This document shows, one piece after another, positions 24,474 to 38,498 of a stretch of DNA of 64,000 bases. Position numbers and translations under genes: made by a program. The stretch covers positions 868,001 to 932,000 of the forward strand of contig NW_026515468.1 in assembly GCF_014898815.1 (NCBI RefSeq). The letters run 5' to 3'. Each line of letters begins with the position of its first letter. Within the stretch, counting starts at the first letter, position 1. The DNA is from Panonychus citri. Lineage: Eukaryota > Arthropoda > Arachnida > Trombidiformes > Tetranychidae. The notes below the pieces were generated by a model. It saw only the letters and a list, made by a program, of their open reading frames with translations. It made no database searches and was not told the origin of the DNA.

Positions 24474-25924
24474 TTAATTGTCACAATTAAACGATAGTTT
24501 TCCTTGTTTAGCTTTGATTCCATCAATATTGATCTGTTTTAATCCAATACGATTGGCAATTAGTCCTTGGACACGATTAGCAAATTCAATACTAGACTCA
24601 GATTCCTGTTGATTAGATGAAATGAGAACAATTTAAATTTCATTTGGTTAATTGTTGTTTGTTTAAAATTTACCTTTCTGATGACCGGTGGAAGATGATA
24701 AATATCAGCAACGACTGACCAATTGATTAACGTTTGAAAACAAAACCGATGAAACTTTGAGTTCTACTGTCCCAAAAGGGTTGACAATACAATTGATTGT
24801 ACTTAATTGCAATGGGCCAAATTTTGCAATCCAATTCAAAAGATCCCTTTTTTAACATCATTATTGAATCAACTGAAGTGCAAGTACCTTCGGCAAATAT
24901 CACCAACGGATTGTGATCTTTTTTACTTGCTCGTTCAATGATTCGTTGTTTAATCACTGCCGATCCATCAGTTGGCTCGCAACGGACAAAATTTCCGACC
25001 TTACTAAGCGACTTGTAGGTTGGATTAATTAGAAACCCTTTTTTCATGGCGAACATGAAACCAAAGTCTTTATATGTTTGTAGAACGGGAATATCAGTTG
25101 GCCCGGTGTGGTTTGGAATTGCGATTCCACAACCACCAAGGTCAAAATCACTTTGATCCACTTTCCATCGAAATATCAACTAGTTAATTAAAAATAATAG
25201 ATGAATTCGTTTACAACTTACCTTTATTTTCATCTACGTGGTTGGTACAGTGCAAAAAGAAACTCACTCCGTTGAGACGAAACCCCATTCTACAAATTGA
25301 CCCACGAAGAACTGAAATTAGCGGTGAATTCGGAAAAAAGATTGACAGTAGCTCTAGAAAACTGGTACCACCATAAGAACAGATCAACACCATGAGAAAG
25401 ATGATCAATCGATGTGGTAACAAAATTCCTAATCTAATAGTTAGGCCACAATAATACAACAATAATCCTAAATTGTTCACCTTGTATTCATATTCTGATT
25501 CGTTGGGTTGCCATGTTGGTTTCAGGAGATTCCATAGGTCAGCATCTAACAATTAAATAGACCATTGAGATTCTGTTGATTAAAGTCACTAATTGTTTAC
25601 CTTTCTCACTATAACCTTGTTCAATTTCCCGTTTAGTGTAACCTTCACATTTGATTGTCTCAGGATCTTCATTTGATTTACTAATTAATTTTCGTTTCTT
25701 TGTAAAAAACTCGCTCTCATTGTTGTGAATATACTAGAAAAAGATTGGTTTGAACTTTAGAACAGGATAATTAAGTTAATTGTTGTACTTACTTGGAACA
25801 ATTTAGCCAAACAATCGAGGTAAAATGATTGAATACCCAAATTTAGCCCCAAAAAATTAACGACAATACAAAAAAAGGCCAAGTAAGTTTGATACTTTAA
25901 ATACAATCCAATGAGATGAAACAT
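24474..25924 (-). CDS. GPAT3/4-like glycerol-3-phosphate acyltransferase, frameshifted tandem copy
   Basis: A membrane acyltransferase (PlsC/LPLAT superfamily) of the GPAT3/GPAT4 group, which acylates glycerol-3-phosphate in the ER for glycerolipid synthesis. Exons on the minus strand are 25924-25793, 25733-25601, 25545-25222, 25160-24674 and 24605-24474, with the same phases as the paralogue upstream. Motif I is NHTGPTD (about residues 213-219). Motif III reads FAEGT (285-289) where the family has FPEGT; SIMMLKKGSFELD and PIAIKY follow. Near 24733 the frame fails: FIGFVFKR then stop, although LINWSVVADIYHLPP continues in another frame and rejoins the splice donor at 24673. The summed exons are 1208 bp, one short of a multiple of three, so one base seems lost in an A run. 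The start is the ATG at 25924, behind a likely 5' UTR acceptor. It may be a recent pseudogene, a truncated product or an assembly error. Confidence 0.82.
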
Positions 25925-26269
25925 TTTCACTGAAAACAAATCAATCAGATTCACTGACGAACCAACAATTAACTAATAATTAAAGTTACTAGAAACATAT
26001 CTTATATACACATAGACACATGACAAATAGTTAGCAGCTAATTAATTAAGCTACACAATTTATAATCAATGGAAAGTTAATCAAATAAATGAGTAGACAA
26101 GTCTAGTTGATAATTGAATTTTCAATTTAATCAGTTGTAAAAAAAACGAGATAAATTAACAATTAATAAAATACTATTGAAAATATATAAATATGAAACC
26201 ATTTCTTAGCTAAATGGTTAATACAATTAGTCAAACAATTAAAAAAATCTTTGAAATGATTAAGTAATT

Positions 26270-27548
26270 TTAATAAGATCGGGTGATCAATTCACCGTTA
26301 AGTCCAAGACCGAGTGATTGATTAGCATGATGTGAGAATGTATTTTTCGAGCCAATTGTAGCTGATTGTTGATTAATTGTTTCAACAATTGTTTCACTTG
26401 ATTGGAAACTTTTATCGTTTTCCTCTGAATTGTTATTGTTACAATTACCATATTTAATTGTGTAGCCATCAAGATCAACCTTTTTCAATCCGATTTGATC
26501 AGCAATCAATCCTTGAACTCGAAGTGAAAATTCAATGCATGATTCAGATTCCTGTGAATGATCAAAATGAATGAGATTAATTTAGACTAATTAACAATTA
26601 CAATTAAATGAGCAATTCTACCTTCTTATTGACCGGTGGTAAGTAATAAATATCCCCAACAATTGACCAATTGGTAAATAATTTAACACACAATCCCAAG
26701 AATCCAATGTGTTTACTATTCCAGAATGGATTACCATACCTTAGATCATACTGTTAATCACAATTAGAACAGAAAAAATCAATCAACAATTAGTATAATA
26801 AATTAGCTTCGTAAAATGGTTTCAATTGTCAATTGAATCTTGAAACAATTTGATCAACTTTCACAACTTTTCAATTTACTTTAAATTGTTCATTTGATTA
26901 TATCAATACAAGTTAATCAATGTTCATGGTTCAATTATCATCTTAAATGATCAAATTTAATTGTTCTTGTTGGAAATGTAAGATTCATGTTCACTCTGTG
27001 AGTACATTTCTCAGTATAAAAGGTTAGAGGGAGGAAAAGTTTTTCTATTCGAATTTTTTTCTTCTTTTTTTCGAACAATATTTTTACGGAGAAAATTTCA
27101 GTTTCCATTGTTATCATATTGAATTCTGAGCACATTGTTCACCAAGTGAAATATATATTTTCTATTGAAGATGAAGGAAGAAGATGATGATTTTTTCCTT
27201 CAGTAACATTGTAACAAATTCAGGGTAAGTGATGAGGATGGAAAAGTTTAATGAAAACTGATGATCGTTTTCATTAATAACTTTTTCATCATGAAAAGGA
27301 TCAGGATGAAGATGCGGTCGATTAAAGCTCAAAAAATGATACAGTTAAAGTTTCATTCTTGTGAAAATTTTCCCTCCGCATCTTCACATGGGATAAGTTG
27401 ATCGTCTTTCAGCTTCATCAAAGGTCAGCAAAAATTTTCATCTTCTTTTAATTTTCTTACTTGTTTAACACTTAATCAACTCTAATTATAAATGTCACCA
27501 TGTTAGTTGATCATGAATTTGGTGTTTTAATAATAGAAACAGGACAAA

Positions 27549-27596
<48 letters not shown>

Positions 27597-30500
27597 TAGG
27601 GAAAGAGTCGAGTTCATGATGAATTCATGTTGATCTACTGATGAATTGGAAAATTTTCCGTTTCCGATTTGTATTCATCTTTGGGTTATCATTAACCATG
27701 AACGATTGATGATTTCTGAGATGAAGTGATGCCAATGTCATGAGGTGATGATGAAGATGATGACATGAGGATATGTGATAAAATTAACAATTGTAGCATT
27801 TGCATTCTGATGATGGAGCAAATTCATTGGTCCAAAAATGAACTTTCATCTTCATCTCCATCATGTTAAAGGCAAAACTCTGAACATGAGAATCAACTGA
27901 TTAACTTTCAGGTTCAATGATCAGAATTGATTCGCATACAAATTAATAGTTATTAAGGATTTTACTTTCATCTGTAGTTTTCAATAAGATTTTTTTTCCT
28001 CAACTTGAATTCTGATGATCACCAACTTGTAACAATCAGTAAATAATTGAAAGACGGGAAAGTCCAGAGTCAACAATTGAATAAATTGAGCCTAATTGTT
28101 GATTTAAATTTGGTTCTAAAAAACTACCACTACAAACCAAATCATGATAATGATTATGTTGATTTCATTCAATTAACAATCATATGAAGTATTAATTTTT
28201 ATTTTCAATTTTTTCATGCCTGAGGCCAAATGACAAAATCATCATTAAATTTTTACTTATATAAATTGTGTCAAAATTTATCATTCTGATTGTTAATCTT
28301 TCCAATGATTTAAATTGATTAAGTAGCAATCATTACATTGAAATGAAATAATTAATTAGCCGATTAAGTTAATTAGCTGATTTTTGTCAACTTTCTTGAG
28401 ACTAATGTTTAATTGTCAAGTTGATCATCCTAATAATCAAAACCAAACAGTTTATATTGAAACTGTTTGCAGATTAAATCACAATTAATCCCATAGGAAA
28501 TACTTAGTATTTTTTGCTCTTTGTGATATGATAAATAATCATCAGATTATCTCATTCAATTGTAATCTCATCTTCCAATGGAAATGATATTTAAGTTAAT
28601 TGTCACCCAGAACCAGATTAACGTGTCTAAATCTTAATTTAACTCTTAAAACTATCCTAATGAAACAATCATGATGAGCTAATCATGGATCGATACTATT
28701 GTTTTATCATTCAGGTTGAAACTCTTTGGAGGAAAAAAAGTTCTAATAAGTAAGTTCGACGAGGAAAAAGTTTTTTTTTCTCCAATTTCTAAGTAACAAT
28801 AATAATCCAATTGAATTTGAAATGGTAACTTTATCATCCAAGTTTCATGTTATTATTTATATAAAGTTTTATACATTGTAGTATCGATAAGTTTGAAAAA
28901 AGAAAATGAAAGTTAATTGTTGTTCCAATATATGAAAGTTATCCAACGAAAAAGAAACAATTTAACTCAGTTGAAACAATCTTTCAATAGACTAATCAAT
29001 AAACTAAGTGTGAATTGAATCAGAAATAAGTTAATACAATTAAATTGATCATTAGTCTCGTATTACTATTGATGATAATCAGTTGAAACATGACAACTCT
29101 TTGTTTGTTTCAATATAAATCGAGACAAAATCAATATCTTAAGTTTCGATGGGACAATTGTGACAATCGAGATGAGAATGTAAAGTTAATTATTTACCTT
29201 AATTGCAATCGGATAAGCTGAACATCCGAGTTCAAAGGCTCCTTTACGGAAACGTAAGATACAATCGGTTGTGGTACAAGTGCCTTCGGGAAAGACAACA
29301 AGAGGATAACTAACGGGATCATGGACTCGGGACCGAAGTCGCTCTTTGATCGTCTCCTTTTCGCTAAGGTCAAACCAAACATTTCCCCCGCAAACTTCAA
29401 GGGTCGAGTAAAGGTAACCCAAAAGGCCATTTCGACGACGTCCCATAAAACTGTACCTTATATGTTCACCTAGTGCGATTATATCGATTGGTCCAGTGTG
29501 ATTGGCAACGGCGACTCCTCCAGCTGATCAGAAGCGTTTCCAAAATCAAATCAAATCAAACCATTAATTAAGATTGTAGACAATCAAATAGAAAGTGTTT
29601 AATGTTGATCATTAACATACTAATGAATATTGTTCATTAATTGATTATCATCATCATCATCTTTATGTTAATTACTATTCGCTAATTACAATTAACATTC
29701 ACCTCTTTAATGAGTTCACAACTTAAATGCAATTACATTTTCTTCATATGTTAATCATTGATTTGTATCCACGAGAAACCAAAACTTACTGTTTATTATC
29801 ATGTAATTTGTTTTCCAATTAATGAGTTAATTAATTGCTATCTGTTGATGATTAAATTTACAAATGAATAATAAACATAACACTAATTACTATTAGTAAC
29901 GATTTCATTGTAAATGAGATGATGATCAGACAAAATATCAAATAAAATTTGACTTAAAGGGAATGAGTAACGAAACGATTGTAACAATTTACTGATTGTT
30001 GATTCTGTGTGTCTCACCTTGATGACAGTTATGAGTCCCATGGTAATTAAAATAACAGCCAAAGTTTTGAGCAAACAAACGGAATGTAAGTCGCCAGCAA
30101 AAGTTATAGTAAAGGTCACGGAACTTATTAGCGGGCAGTACGTAGGCCAAATTGACCACTACGACGATCGTTTGAAGAAGAGTGTAGGCTAAGAGTAACA
30201 ATCGAATCGGGAAAAGTAGGCCAAACCTTAGAAAAAGTCCAAATGTGAACAGAACTTTACCTAAAAAGGTCAATTGACGATCTTCATTTTGACCTTTGGG
30301 TCGCAAGGTTGATGTGAGAAGGTTCCAATGGTCCGGAGCTGTAATAAGATCAATGCAACAATTAGTGGATGATCAATAACAATTAGCTAATTACTTACAT
30401 TTTGCAGTGAAAAATGACTCAACTTCCTGTTTGGTGTAACCATTGATCTTTGATTTTGATTCAGTTTCATTGCCTACTTTCAACTCAGCTGATGATTTCG

Positions 30501-33269
30501 TTTGATGGAAAAAAAATTTCTCATTTTTTTCAATCAACTAAAATTGAGAGTAAAAAAGATAGATCAAAATCGTAATTAGTACCAATGTGATTTATCGAGT
30601 ATTTTTTTTCAGAAAATAAAGTTCATTCTAATTACTGAGATGATCGATGATCAAAAATACCCCACACCAAGGGAGTAAATAATTGGGATAAAATTTTCTC
30701 TTTCAATTGAAATTTCAATAGATTAAAGTTCATGATGATCCTGGTGGAATATGGAGAAGCAAAAAAGTTCATCTTCTTTCATGGAAGTCAAAGTAATTCA
30801 ATATGTTTGTTTGTTTTTCTTTTTCATGATTATTGCTCTGATTTCCTCTGAATAAAATTCTGAATAGTGAATGGAATCTGTTTCCATTGCAAATGGGCAT
30901 TCATTTCCTGATCCTGATTCTGTTATTGTTTTTTCTCTCTCTCTCTCTACGAACCCAAATGGAATTTTTTTCTACCTTCATGATAGAGAAAAAGTTTCAA
31001 TTCCATGAGATGAATTTCAAGTTGTGAGGAAAATTTTTCGCTACATAATAGAATTGAATCGTCAATTGTGAGTTTGATGAATCGATGAAACTTTTCCCCT
31101 CATCATCATCACGACTATCTCATGGTAATCATGATACAAGAGAGAGATATAAAGGTGATGATAGAGTACGAAAAAAACGACAACATTCAGATACAGAAAT
31201 TTTCCTCACCATTGAAAGTTAATTCAATCCAATTTTTTTGCTCATGGAAACATGATGATAGGAATACCCTGTGAGATACATCACCCAATTCCCATTCTAT
31301 AACTGAACCTCATGATACTGAGAGTTTGTTGAAACAAGTGACAGAAAAAAACAATAGACATGAAAAGTTTTTTTTCCTCTTCCAATTTTGAGCTAATTTT
31401 TTGCCTTTTTCCAACAAGAAAAGTTCATTGAAACCATTCAGATCATGATGGTGATAATAATAGGGTTGACATCATGAAATAAGCTTATCTATTTTGTTGG
31501 TAGCAAAAGTGAATATCAAATTTAGAATCAAATGAAAAGGAAAGAGACTGAAAATTATTCAGAAAAGTTGAGAGATTGAAACTCAACCTAACAAGAAAAA
31601 GAAATCACCATGAAGATCATGAGACAAATACTGTTGCTTTTTACATGGTAAATGTTTAGCTTTTTGTTTAGATTCTCTGAAAATTCATTTTTATCTCTTT
31701 TTCTCTGGATTCGAATATTTTTCTTCCCTTTTCAATTTAAGATACAAAACATTACGAATACAATAGTTTATACTCCAAGTTGATTCGAGCAAAAAATATC
31801 TTCTATTTTTTTTCTTCTTACTCATTTTCTATTCCACTATTCAGTTACTATTCTCATCTTCATCATGTTGTATTCATCTCAATTTCTCATTCGTTTTCAG
31901 TCTTAATATTGGCTGAAACTCGAAGCATTAACAAAAGAGTTTCAACTTTGGTTCCCCTGTAAATTTAATCTTCCCTCGGTTGAGAATAATATTTTCCAAC
32001 ACCATGATGGTAATGAGTGAAAAAGAAAGAAAATTTTCATCTTAGCTAATAACAAGATATTCAGAGTTTTCAGAACTTTTTTCTTCATCACCATCAAAAG
32101 CTTTTCGACTCTCGTACCATTGGTACATCCTTGCGATCATTTCATAATTTTCAATCTCTATTCATGATCATGACCATGACCACGATAAGAGTAACGTGAT
32201 ATCATGAACATAATGTTAATAAAGCAAATCAAGTTCTGATTCGTATTAATCAGAGTGAGTAGAGAAAAGTTCATAGAGATTTGTTCGAATTCATTATGAA
32301 CAAAGTTCGAGAAAAAAACTCAACCGATTGACTTTTCAAAGAAAAAGTTTACTACAGTTTCGTTGAATAAGAACTTTTTTTCATCTCTAATCTTTTCTCT
32401 GATGAATATCAATCCATTTGAATATTAAATATTCAATTACTGAATCGAGTTCAAGTTCTGGATATTAAATCAAGTCATTTATTAATTCATGGAGAACATT
32501 TATTTCCCTTGAACTGAAAAATATTCTATTCTCAGTATAAGAAGCTTAAGAATTTTCAAACATTCGAAAGCCTGAACATTTAGATACATATTTATTTCGA
32601 GCTCTTAACTTTATCTCCCAATCGAGATGAATAAGTTCATCTCTTGAAACTGAACTTACTCACAATCCATATTCTGAATAATCAGTTTCGATATTAAATA
32701 CTAATAATAATAATAATCATTAAATCTCACAAGTTCAGGTCACAAATAGTTATCATGCTGATAAATTCACACGAATAATATTTCATGATGAAATGTTGTT
32801 GACCATTGGTGATAAACTGACCATAAAAAAGCAATATAATGTTGATAAGAAAACAATTTCATCCAAACCACTAACCCAACAATTCATGTTATCAGAATGA
32901 TAATATTACTACCCCTGAGTTTTTTTCTTCCTCATTCTGATCTAGTAACAGAATCGAAGCCATTGTTTTGTCATGTATAACATGATGATGATCGTGGGGA
33001 TGAGGGGGAAAAAGTTCCAACAAATTTTCGGTTGTTCGAAAACAAAAAATTTTCTTTTCTACTTTTGGATTCTCTCTCCTTCTATCGATTTTACTTTTGT
33101 CACTTTTTCTTACCTTGAACAATTTATCGAGTAATTGAACATAAATCCTTGATAGGCCAAAATCGAGTCCAATCCAGGTATTAACGATAATAAATAGAAC
33201 TGAATAAAGGTAAATGTTGATTAAATGCTTGATACAATAAGCAAAAGATGTAACAATTAAGGTAATCAT
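26270..33269 (-). CDS. GPAT3/4-like glycerol-3-phosphate acyltransferase, intact, six exons
   Basis: The intact paralogue: 450 residues, close to human GPAT4. Exons on the minus strand are 33269-33114, 30537-30399, 30338-30018, 29523-29198, 26750-26622 and 26551-26270; the sum of 1353 bp is in frame with all joins GT-AG. N-terminal hydrophobic helices are seen in exon 1 (NIYLYSVLFIIVNTW) and exon 3 (FGLFLRFGLLFPIRLLLLAY). Motif I is NHTGPID (213-219), and the region GYLYSTLEVCGGNVWFDLS supplies motif II. Motif III is FPEGTCTTTD (283-292) and motif IV PIAIKYD. YGNPFWNSKHIGF and TNWSIVGDIYYLPP follow, as in GPAT3/4. The C-terminal tail after GLKKVDLDG is Asn/Ser-rich and less conserved. Introns of about 2.6 kb (before exon 2) and 2.4 kb (before exon 5) are much longer than those of the copy 345 bp downstream; gene structure and phases are otherwise shared, which indicates tandem duplication. 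Start: first ATG in the exon 1 frame. Confidence 0.9.
26751..29197 (-). other. Long fourth intron of the intact GPAT gene
   Basis: About 2.4 kb with a (GA)n tract at 27553-27590 and many AAGTTC and ATGATGA words. The frame at 26938-27135 resembles no protein. No other gene is seen. Confidence 0.6.
27553..27590. repeat. (GA)n microsatellite in a GPAT intron
   Basis: Uninterrupted AG repeat of about 38 bp. Confidence 0.95.
30538..33113 (-). other. Long first intron of the intact GPAT gene
   Basis: About 2.6 kb between the phase-0 donor after LDKLFK and the acceptor before LIEKNEKFF. It contains a short (TC)n tract (about 30934-30948) and many AAAGTTC/GAACTTT words. No coding signal is seen. 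Confidence 0.6.
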
Positions 33270-36200
33270 ATTGAGTGTAATTTGTTTGATTTGTTGCAAT
33301 AACAATTAAAATAAATTGTCAACTATTAATACGAACTGATAATGAACTTTTTTTTTCTTCGATCAAGAAAATAGTTAATTTGTTTTTCTGTAGTAATAAA
33401 ATTGGGATGAAGCACAAGAAGGAAAAAGGAAACAAAGTTTATAAGGTAAAGGTGAACGTAATTAGTTAAATAATTAATGATAGAGACACAATTAGGGTTT
33501 ACTAGTTGTGTGTAAGGATGGATGATGATGTTTAATCAATTTGATTAAGATGAAAATCACAAGTTAATTGTAAGAGAGTCGCGAGAGTAAGATTTGGAAA
33601 CGTGAAAAACAAAAAAGTTTGCAATTAGCAATCAACTAATTGCTTGGACTAAAAAATCATTGAAAATTTACCATAGAAAAGTTAATTGTGTTGTGCTGCT
33701 TGATTAGCAATAGATTTTGTATTTACCTGTGGTTAAAGAGATGATGATCTTAATGATGATAGGGAAAGCAAATTTCCCCTTGGAAGATAAAGAGTGAGAT
33801 CATTTTCCTTGAAAATCTCTCTCTCTCTCTCTCTCTCGATAAATTTATCTTCCATTTACCTGTTATCCTTGTCACTTAATCATCATCTTGTTAAGATTAA
33901 TAATCTTCTATCTTAATCTTAATCTTTTTTGATTGCCTTAGATAAGGAAACGGAAGTTGAGACAATTTAAACTGAAATAAACAGTTACAGTTCAAAATTA
34001 TCATCCAATGAACTCAACGATGTCTTGGTTTGATTTGAATTGTAACAATTAACCTTCCAATTGTCTTTAATTGACCAAACATCTTAATTGTCACAAACAA
34101 ACAAATTGAGTAAATTATTTCACAGTCAACTGGATGATTCCTGTTTAAATTACTCGACTCCTTGATTAGTTAATTACTAACTAATCTAAATGTAAATTGG
34201 TGACAGTTTTTTTTATTTACACTCTTAATTTCAATTATTAAATTCAATTATCATTGTTTTCATTGTTGATTGATAATCAATGACAATAACAACATTGTAT
34301 ATGGTTTATTAAACTCTTGGGCATTAATTGTTCACAATTAAGATATTTACTGTTAGAAGCAATTTAATTTTCGATATCCTTGATTTAATTGTAAACCTTA
34401 ATTTATTTTTTCTGCGTAAGAAAATACGAAAAAAATCAATTTAATTAATCATGATTAAGGTTGTTTTCCTTGAGTAGTTAACTTTGATTCAACTCTTATG
34501 GTGATTTCCAGATGATTCATTTATGAATCGCAATTAATTAACTCGTAGTGAAATGTTTAGTCAATAATTAAATCATTTGCTATGATGATTAACAATTAAC
34601 ATGCAAATTATTGTGAAATATTAAAAACAATTAAAGTAAACAATTTACGTCAATTATGATTTAAGGGGAAAAATGTAGTTACAATTTAACCTAATCAAAC
34701 CGGTGATTAACTGATTTAAATATTGCACAATTGAAGCAATCAATTTTTCCCAGTTAATCAATATTGAAGTTTAACTTAAATTGCTGCAATTTAGTTGATG
34801 AAAAAACAAAATAAATTAGTAGATAATGATAATGATTAACCTGATTGTTGATAAAAATTAAAATTGTGCTTTTCTAATCATTACCTTTACCAGTTACAAT
34901 GGTTAATGAAAATACCAGAATTTCATTAAATCAAATCAAGTTAATCGCCTGGAGCAATTTAATCATTTGGTTATTTGTTCATTTATTAAGAAAAAAAAAT
35001 TCAAGTTAATCAATTTGAAAATTTAAATTATCTTCTTAAATATATGATTAACACTGATGATCTATCATTGAATTTACTCAACAATTAAAAGGTCATCAAA
35101 CTGGATTAACTTAATTATTAACTCGACAAAGTGATTTCCTAACCTTCAATAAGAAATAAATAAAAATAAATAAACAAACAAACAAACAAATAAACAACAA
35201 TTAAAGGACATGAAAACTGAATTTCCTTGAATCAGTTAAGACAAATTAATAGATTGTTATGATTAATTATGGTTGATTGAATTCATGGGCGACAATTAAC
35301 TTGATCATTTTGGTTAATTGATTTGGTAGCTTGATTTGAATCTTCAAGGTGAAAACCTTATTCTTTTCGAGATTAAAAGTTATCAAAAGTTTTTCTTTGG
35401 TAACTTTTTATTGTTCACAAAGAATTAAGTTCATTCAGAACTTTTTTCATCCTCAACCACCATGTAAAATGTTTAATGCTTCATGAAAATTTATCTCTTC
35501 TTACAGGGTGTATGAGCTATTTGACCAGGTAACTTGAAATGAAAAGTCTTGAAACTTTTACAAGAAAAAAATTTCTTCCAGTGAATTAATCTCAAGGAAT
35601 CAGTTGCATGATAAAAGATTTACATGATGATGACACCATCAATTGCTCAGAGTGATAAATATGATCACATTTACAATGGAGGTGCAATTGCAATTATTTG
35701 CATGGGGAAACAATGTTCATACTCTGTAATATCATCTGAAAACATTGATCATAAAACAAAAGTTGGAATCTAAATATTAATAATAAGATGATGAAATTAT
35801 CAATTTGAATCAAGGTGAACACTTCAAGTGTGAATATCTCATGATCCTCATGAAGATGACCGATAGTCAATGACAAGAGATGTTAGTAATTTTAATTTTC
35901 TCATGAAATATTCAAATCTTTGTACATGTACCATGTATTCAGATTTTCATGGTAGGTCCATGATGAAATATCTTATCCCTAATGGTTCAGATAGAATTTA
36001 ATTCTGGCAGAATTTCAATATTCAGTCTAAATATTTTCTCTCTCTATTCCTGATATATTATTGTTGGTTTAATCTTTTGTTGAATTTTGTAACATTGTAA
36101 TCATAATTTACCATGTAAAAGTTATGATATAATCAAAAAGTTTCAGCTTAATTAATATTTAACATTTTCATGACAATTTTCATTCATTTTTCATCATGAA

Positions 36201-38498
36201 GAAAAGTTCATTATAATGAAATTGTTTTCATTTTCAGACAATGTTTACAAAAAAAACAGAAACAATATAAATACAATGAAAATGTTTGTTTTTTGATTAA
36301 AATTAAATTATCATCTTGATAATCTCATTACCTGATTATTTGGAAAACAATTCTGATTAATCTCAGGAAACTCAATGAAATAAGAGTCAACTTATCATGA
36401 AATTAGGTTTATCAATATTTCTGTACATTCAATTGTATTTAATACTCTGATTGAACACCTCAGAAGTTAATTAAAGTTCAGTTTACCATGAAGATTAGTT
36501 TGATTAACATGTTTTTAAATTGTATTTGGGTGACTTACAATCAAAGTGAGCTGTTAACAATCAGTGATTTTTTCGTGATCAGAATTAATTAGAAGACTCA
36601 AATTCTCAATGAAAGTGATGGTTCATGTTCATTTCATGTTCATTAAAAATGATTCATTGATAAAGTTACATTTAGAATCTGCCTTCAGATTCATGAACTT
36701 AATCAACTGAATTTCCGGTCTCTCTGTTATTTTTTTTCTGAATCATGCGAAAGTGAAAGGGAAAAATTGAACCAGAATTAACAGAATTTACTATTATGGT
36801 CAATCTATTGGTCAGTGCAAATCGTTTTGTTGACAGAAGAGGAAAAAAATTTTCGAAAACAAATCTCATCTCTGATTGGAAACAACATTATTACGATAAA
36901 ATTCACCCTGTTCCTATTAGCACCCAGAACTCATGATGATATTTAATTTTTTCCTTCTCTCCCAATACATTGAGATTTATATTCACATTGACATCGCCCA
37001 TTTAAAGTTATTACAAAGTATCAAATTTGCTCCTAGAAAGCTAAAGATAAAAGATAAGAAAAGTTCATTGGAAATTGTGAGTTCTACTCAGTCATTTTCA
37101 TCTTCACCCTGTTTTCTATGGAACAAAGAAAAAAGAAAGTAAAAATACTAAGCTAAATTACTCGAAATGCTATTTGAGATGCTCTAAGATCTCATCATTC
37201 TCCCCACCCCTCAACTCACTCCCACTGAACTTTTCTTCTTTCATGATGATTTTCCCACTAAACTGAAAACGATCCACAGATAATCACATCTACAGAGGCA
37301 GCACAATCTACTTTTATCATCATTATCATCCTCATCCTCATCTTCATCTCTCACTCTTTCTCGTTTAACATTTTCTTCAGTAAGTTCTCAACTTTTTTTT
37401 TTCAGTTTCACTCTAAACTTCAAGACGATTGTTCAATAGACAACAATAGTAACATCAACATGATTGTTCATTATTATTCAATGTTTATCATCGCCTTCTA
37501 ACAGAAAAAAAATAACACAGAAATAAAAGTGAGAAGAAAAAGTTGATCTACAATTTTTGTTCTCATACAAGAAAGAGGATTTCATTCTGAACTTCTGATT
37601 CGGAATTTTCCATCATCATCATCTTCATCATCATCTCTCTTTCCATACTCCCACTTATCTTGACTTTTCTTTATTCCATATTCCAATTCATTCTGTGTTC
37701 ACCAACCAAACAACCAACTTACTGTGTCCATCATAAGTTAACAACAAACTACTGGACATGATAATAATAATCTCCATGAGTCCTAATTTCATCCTCATCA
37801 AGTTAAACCCATGAATAGAATGTATAACAATTTGAATGAATCAAATCATCAAATGTTATCAACCATCATCACCACTTTAATAATCATCTCGTCATCTTTA
37901 ATACTAGCATCTTCATTATCTCCATCATCTTCATCCTTATCATCATCATTATCTCAAGTGACTCTCATCCATCTTTCTTGATTATATTATATTACATCTT
38001 CCATATAAATATCGTGTCTTTCATCATCTTCGAGACGAACAAGAGAAAAAGTTCTTATTCTTTGTTCGAGACGAAAAAAAATTCGAAAAAAATATCAACT
38101 CGCTTCACATGCTGATTCAACTCTTTTTTTTTTCTTACTCCATTTTCTTACCAAGTATTAGCACGTAAATGTATGTAAATCTTTGAGCATCCACCACGTT
38201 CAGTGCTGAGATAATCTGAATACACACCAAAGTATTTAATCAACTAATCATCAACATCAATCACTCGAGTGTAACAATAGATTTTTTTTCAGTTTCTATT
38301 AAACGAGACAAATTGAGAAAAAAGTTACGAATTCTTAGAAAAGTTTCAAACTTTGGAACAGAATAGAAAAAGGAAAATGTTCAATATGTGTTCCAATTTA
38401 TCTCCATGATAATCTTCACATTGGACTCATCATTGTTTCGCACGTTTTGACTACGCTCACAATCATAATCGATACTCGAATTGACATCGTAATCGTTG
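33270..38498. other. Intergenic region between the divergent GPAT and adhesion-GPCR-type genes
   Basis: 5.2 kb that should contain both promoters. A (TC)n tract lies at 33816-33837 and an A(2-3)C/T repeat near 35158-35195. The left part is rich in TTAATTG words; after about 35.4 kb AAGTTC, TTCTGAA and ATGATGA words dominate. No gene is recognised; small open frames near 35.7 and 36.9 kb look random. Confidence 0.55.
33816..33837. repeat. (TC)n microsatellite
   Basis: TC repeat of about 22 bp upstream of the intact GPAT gene. Confidence 0.9.
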
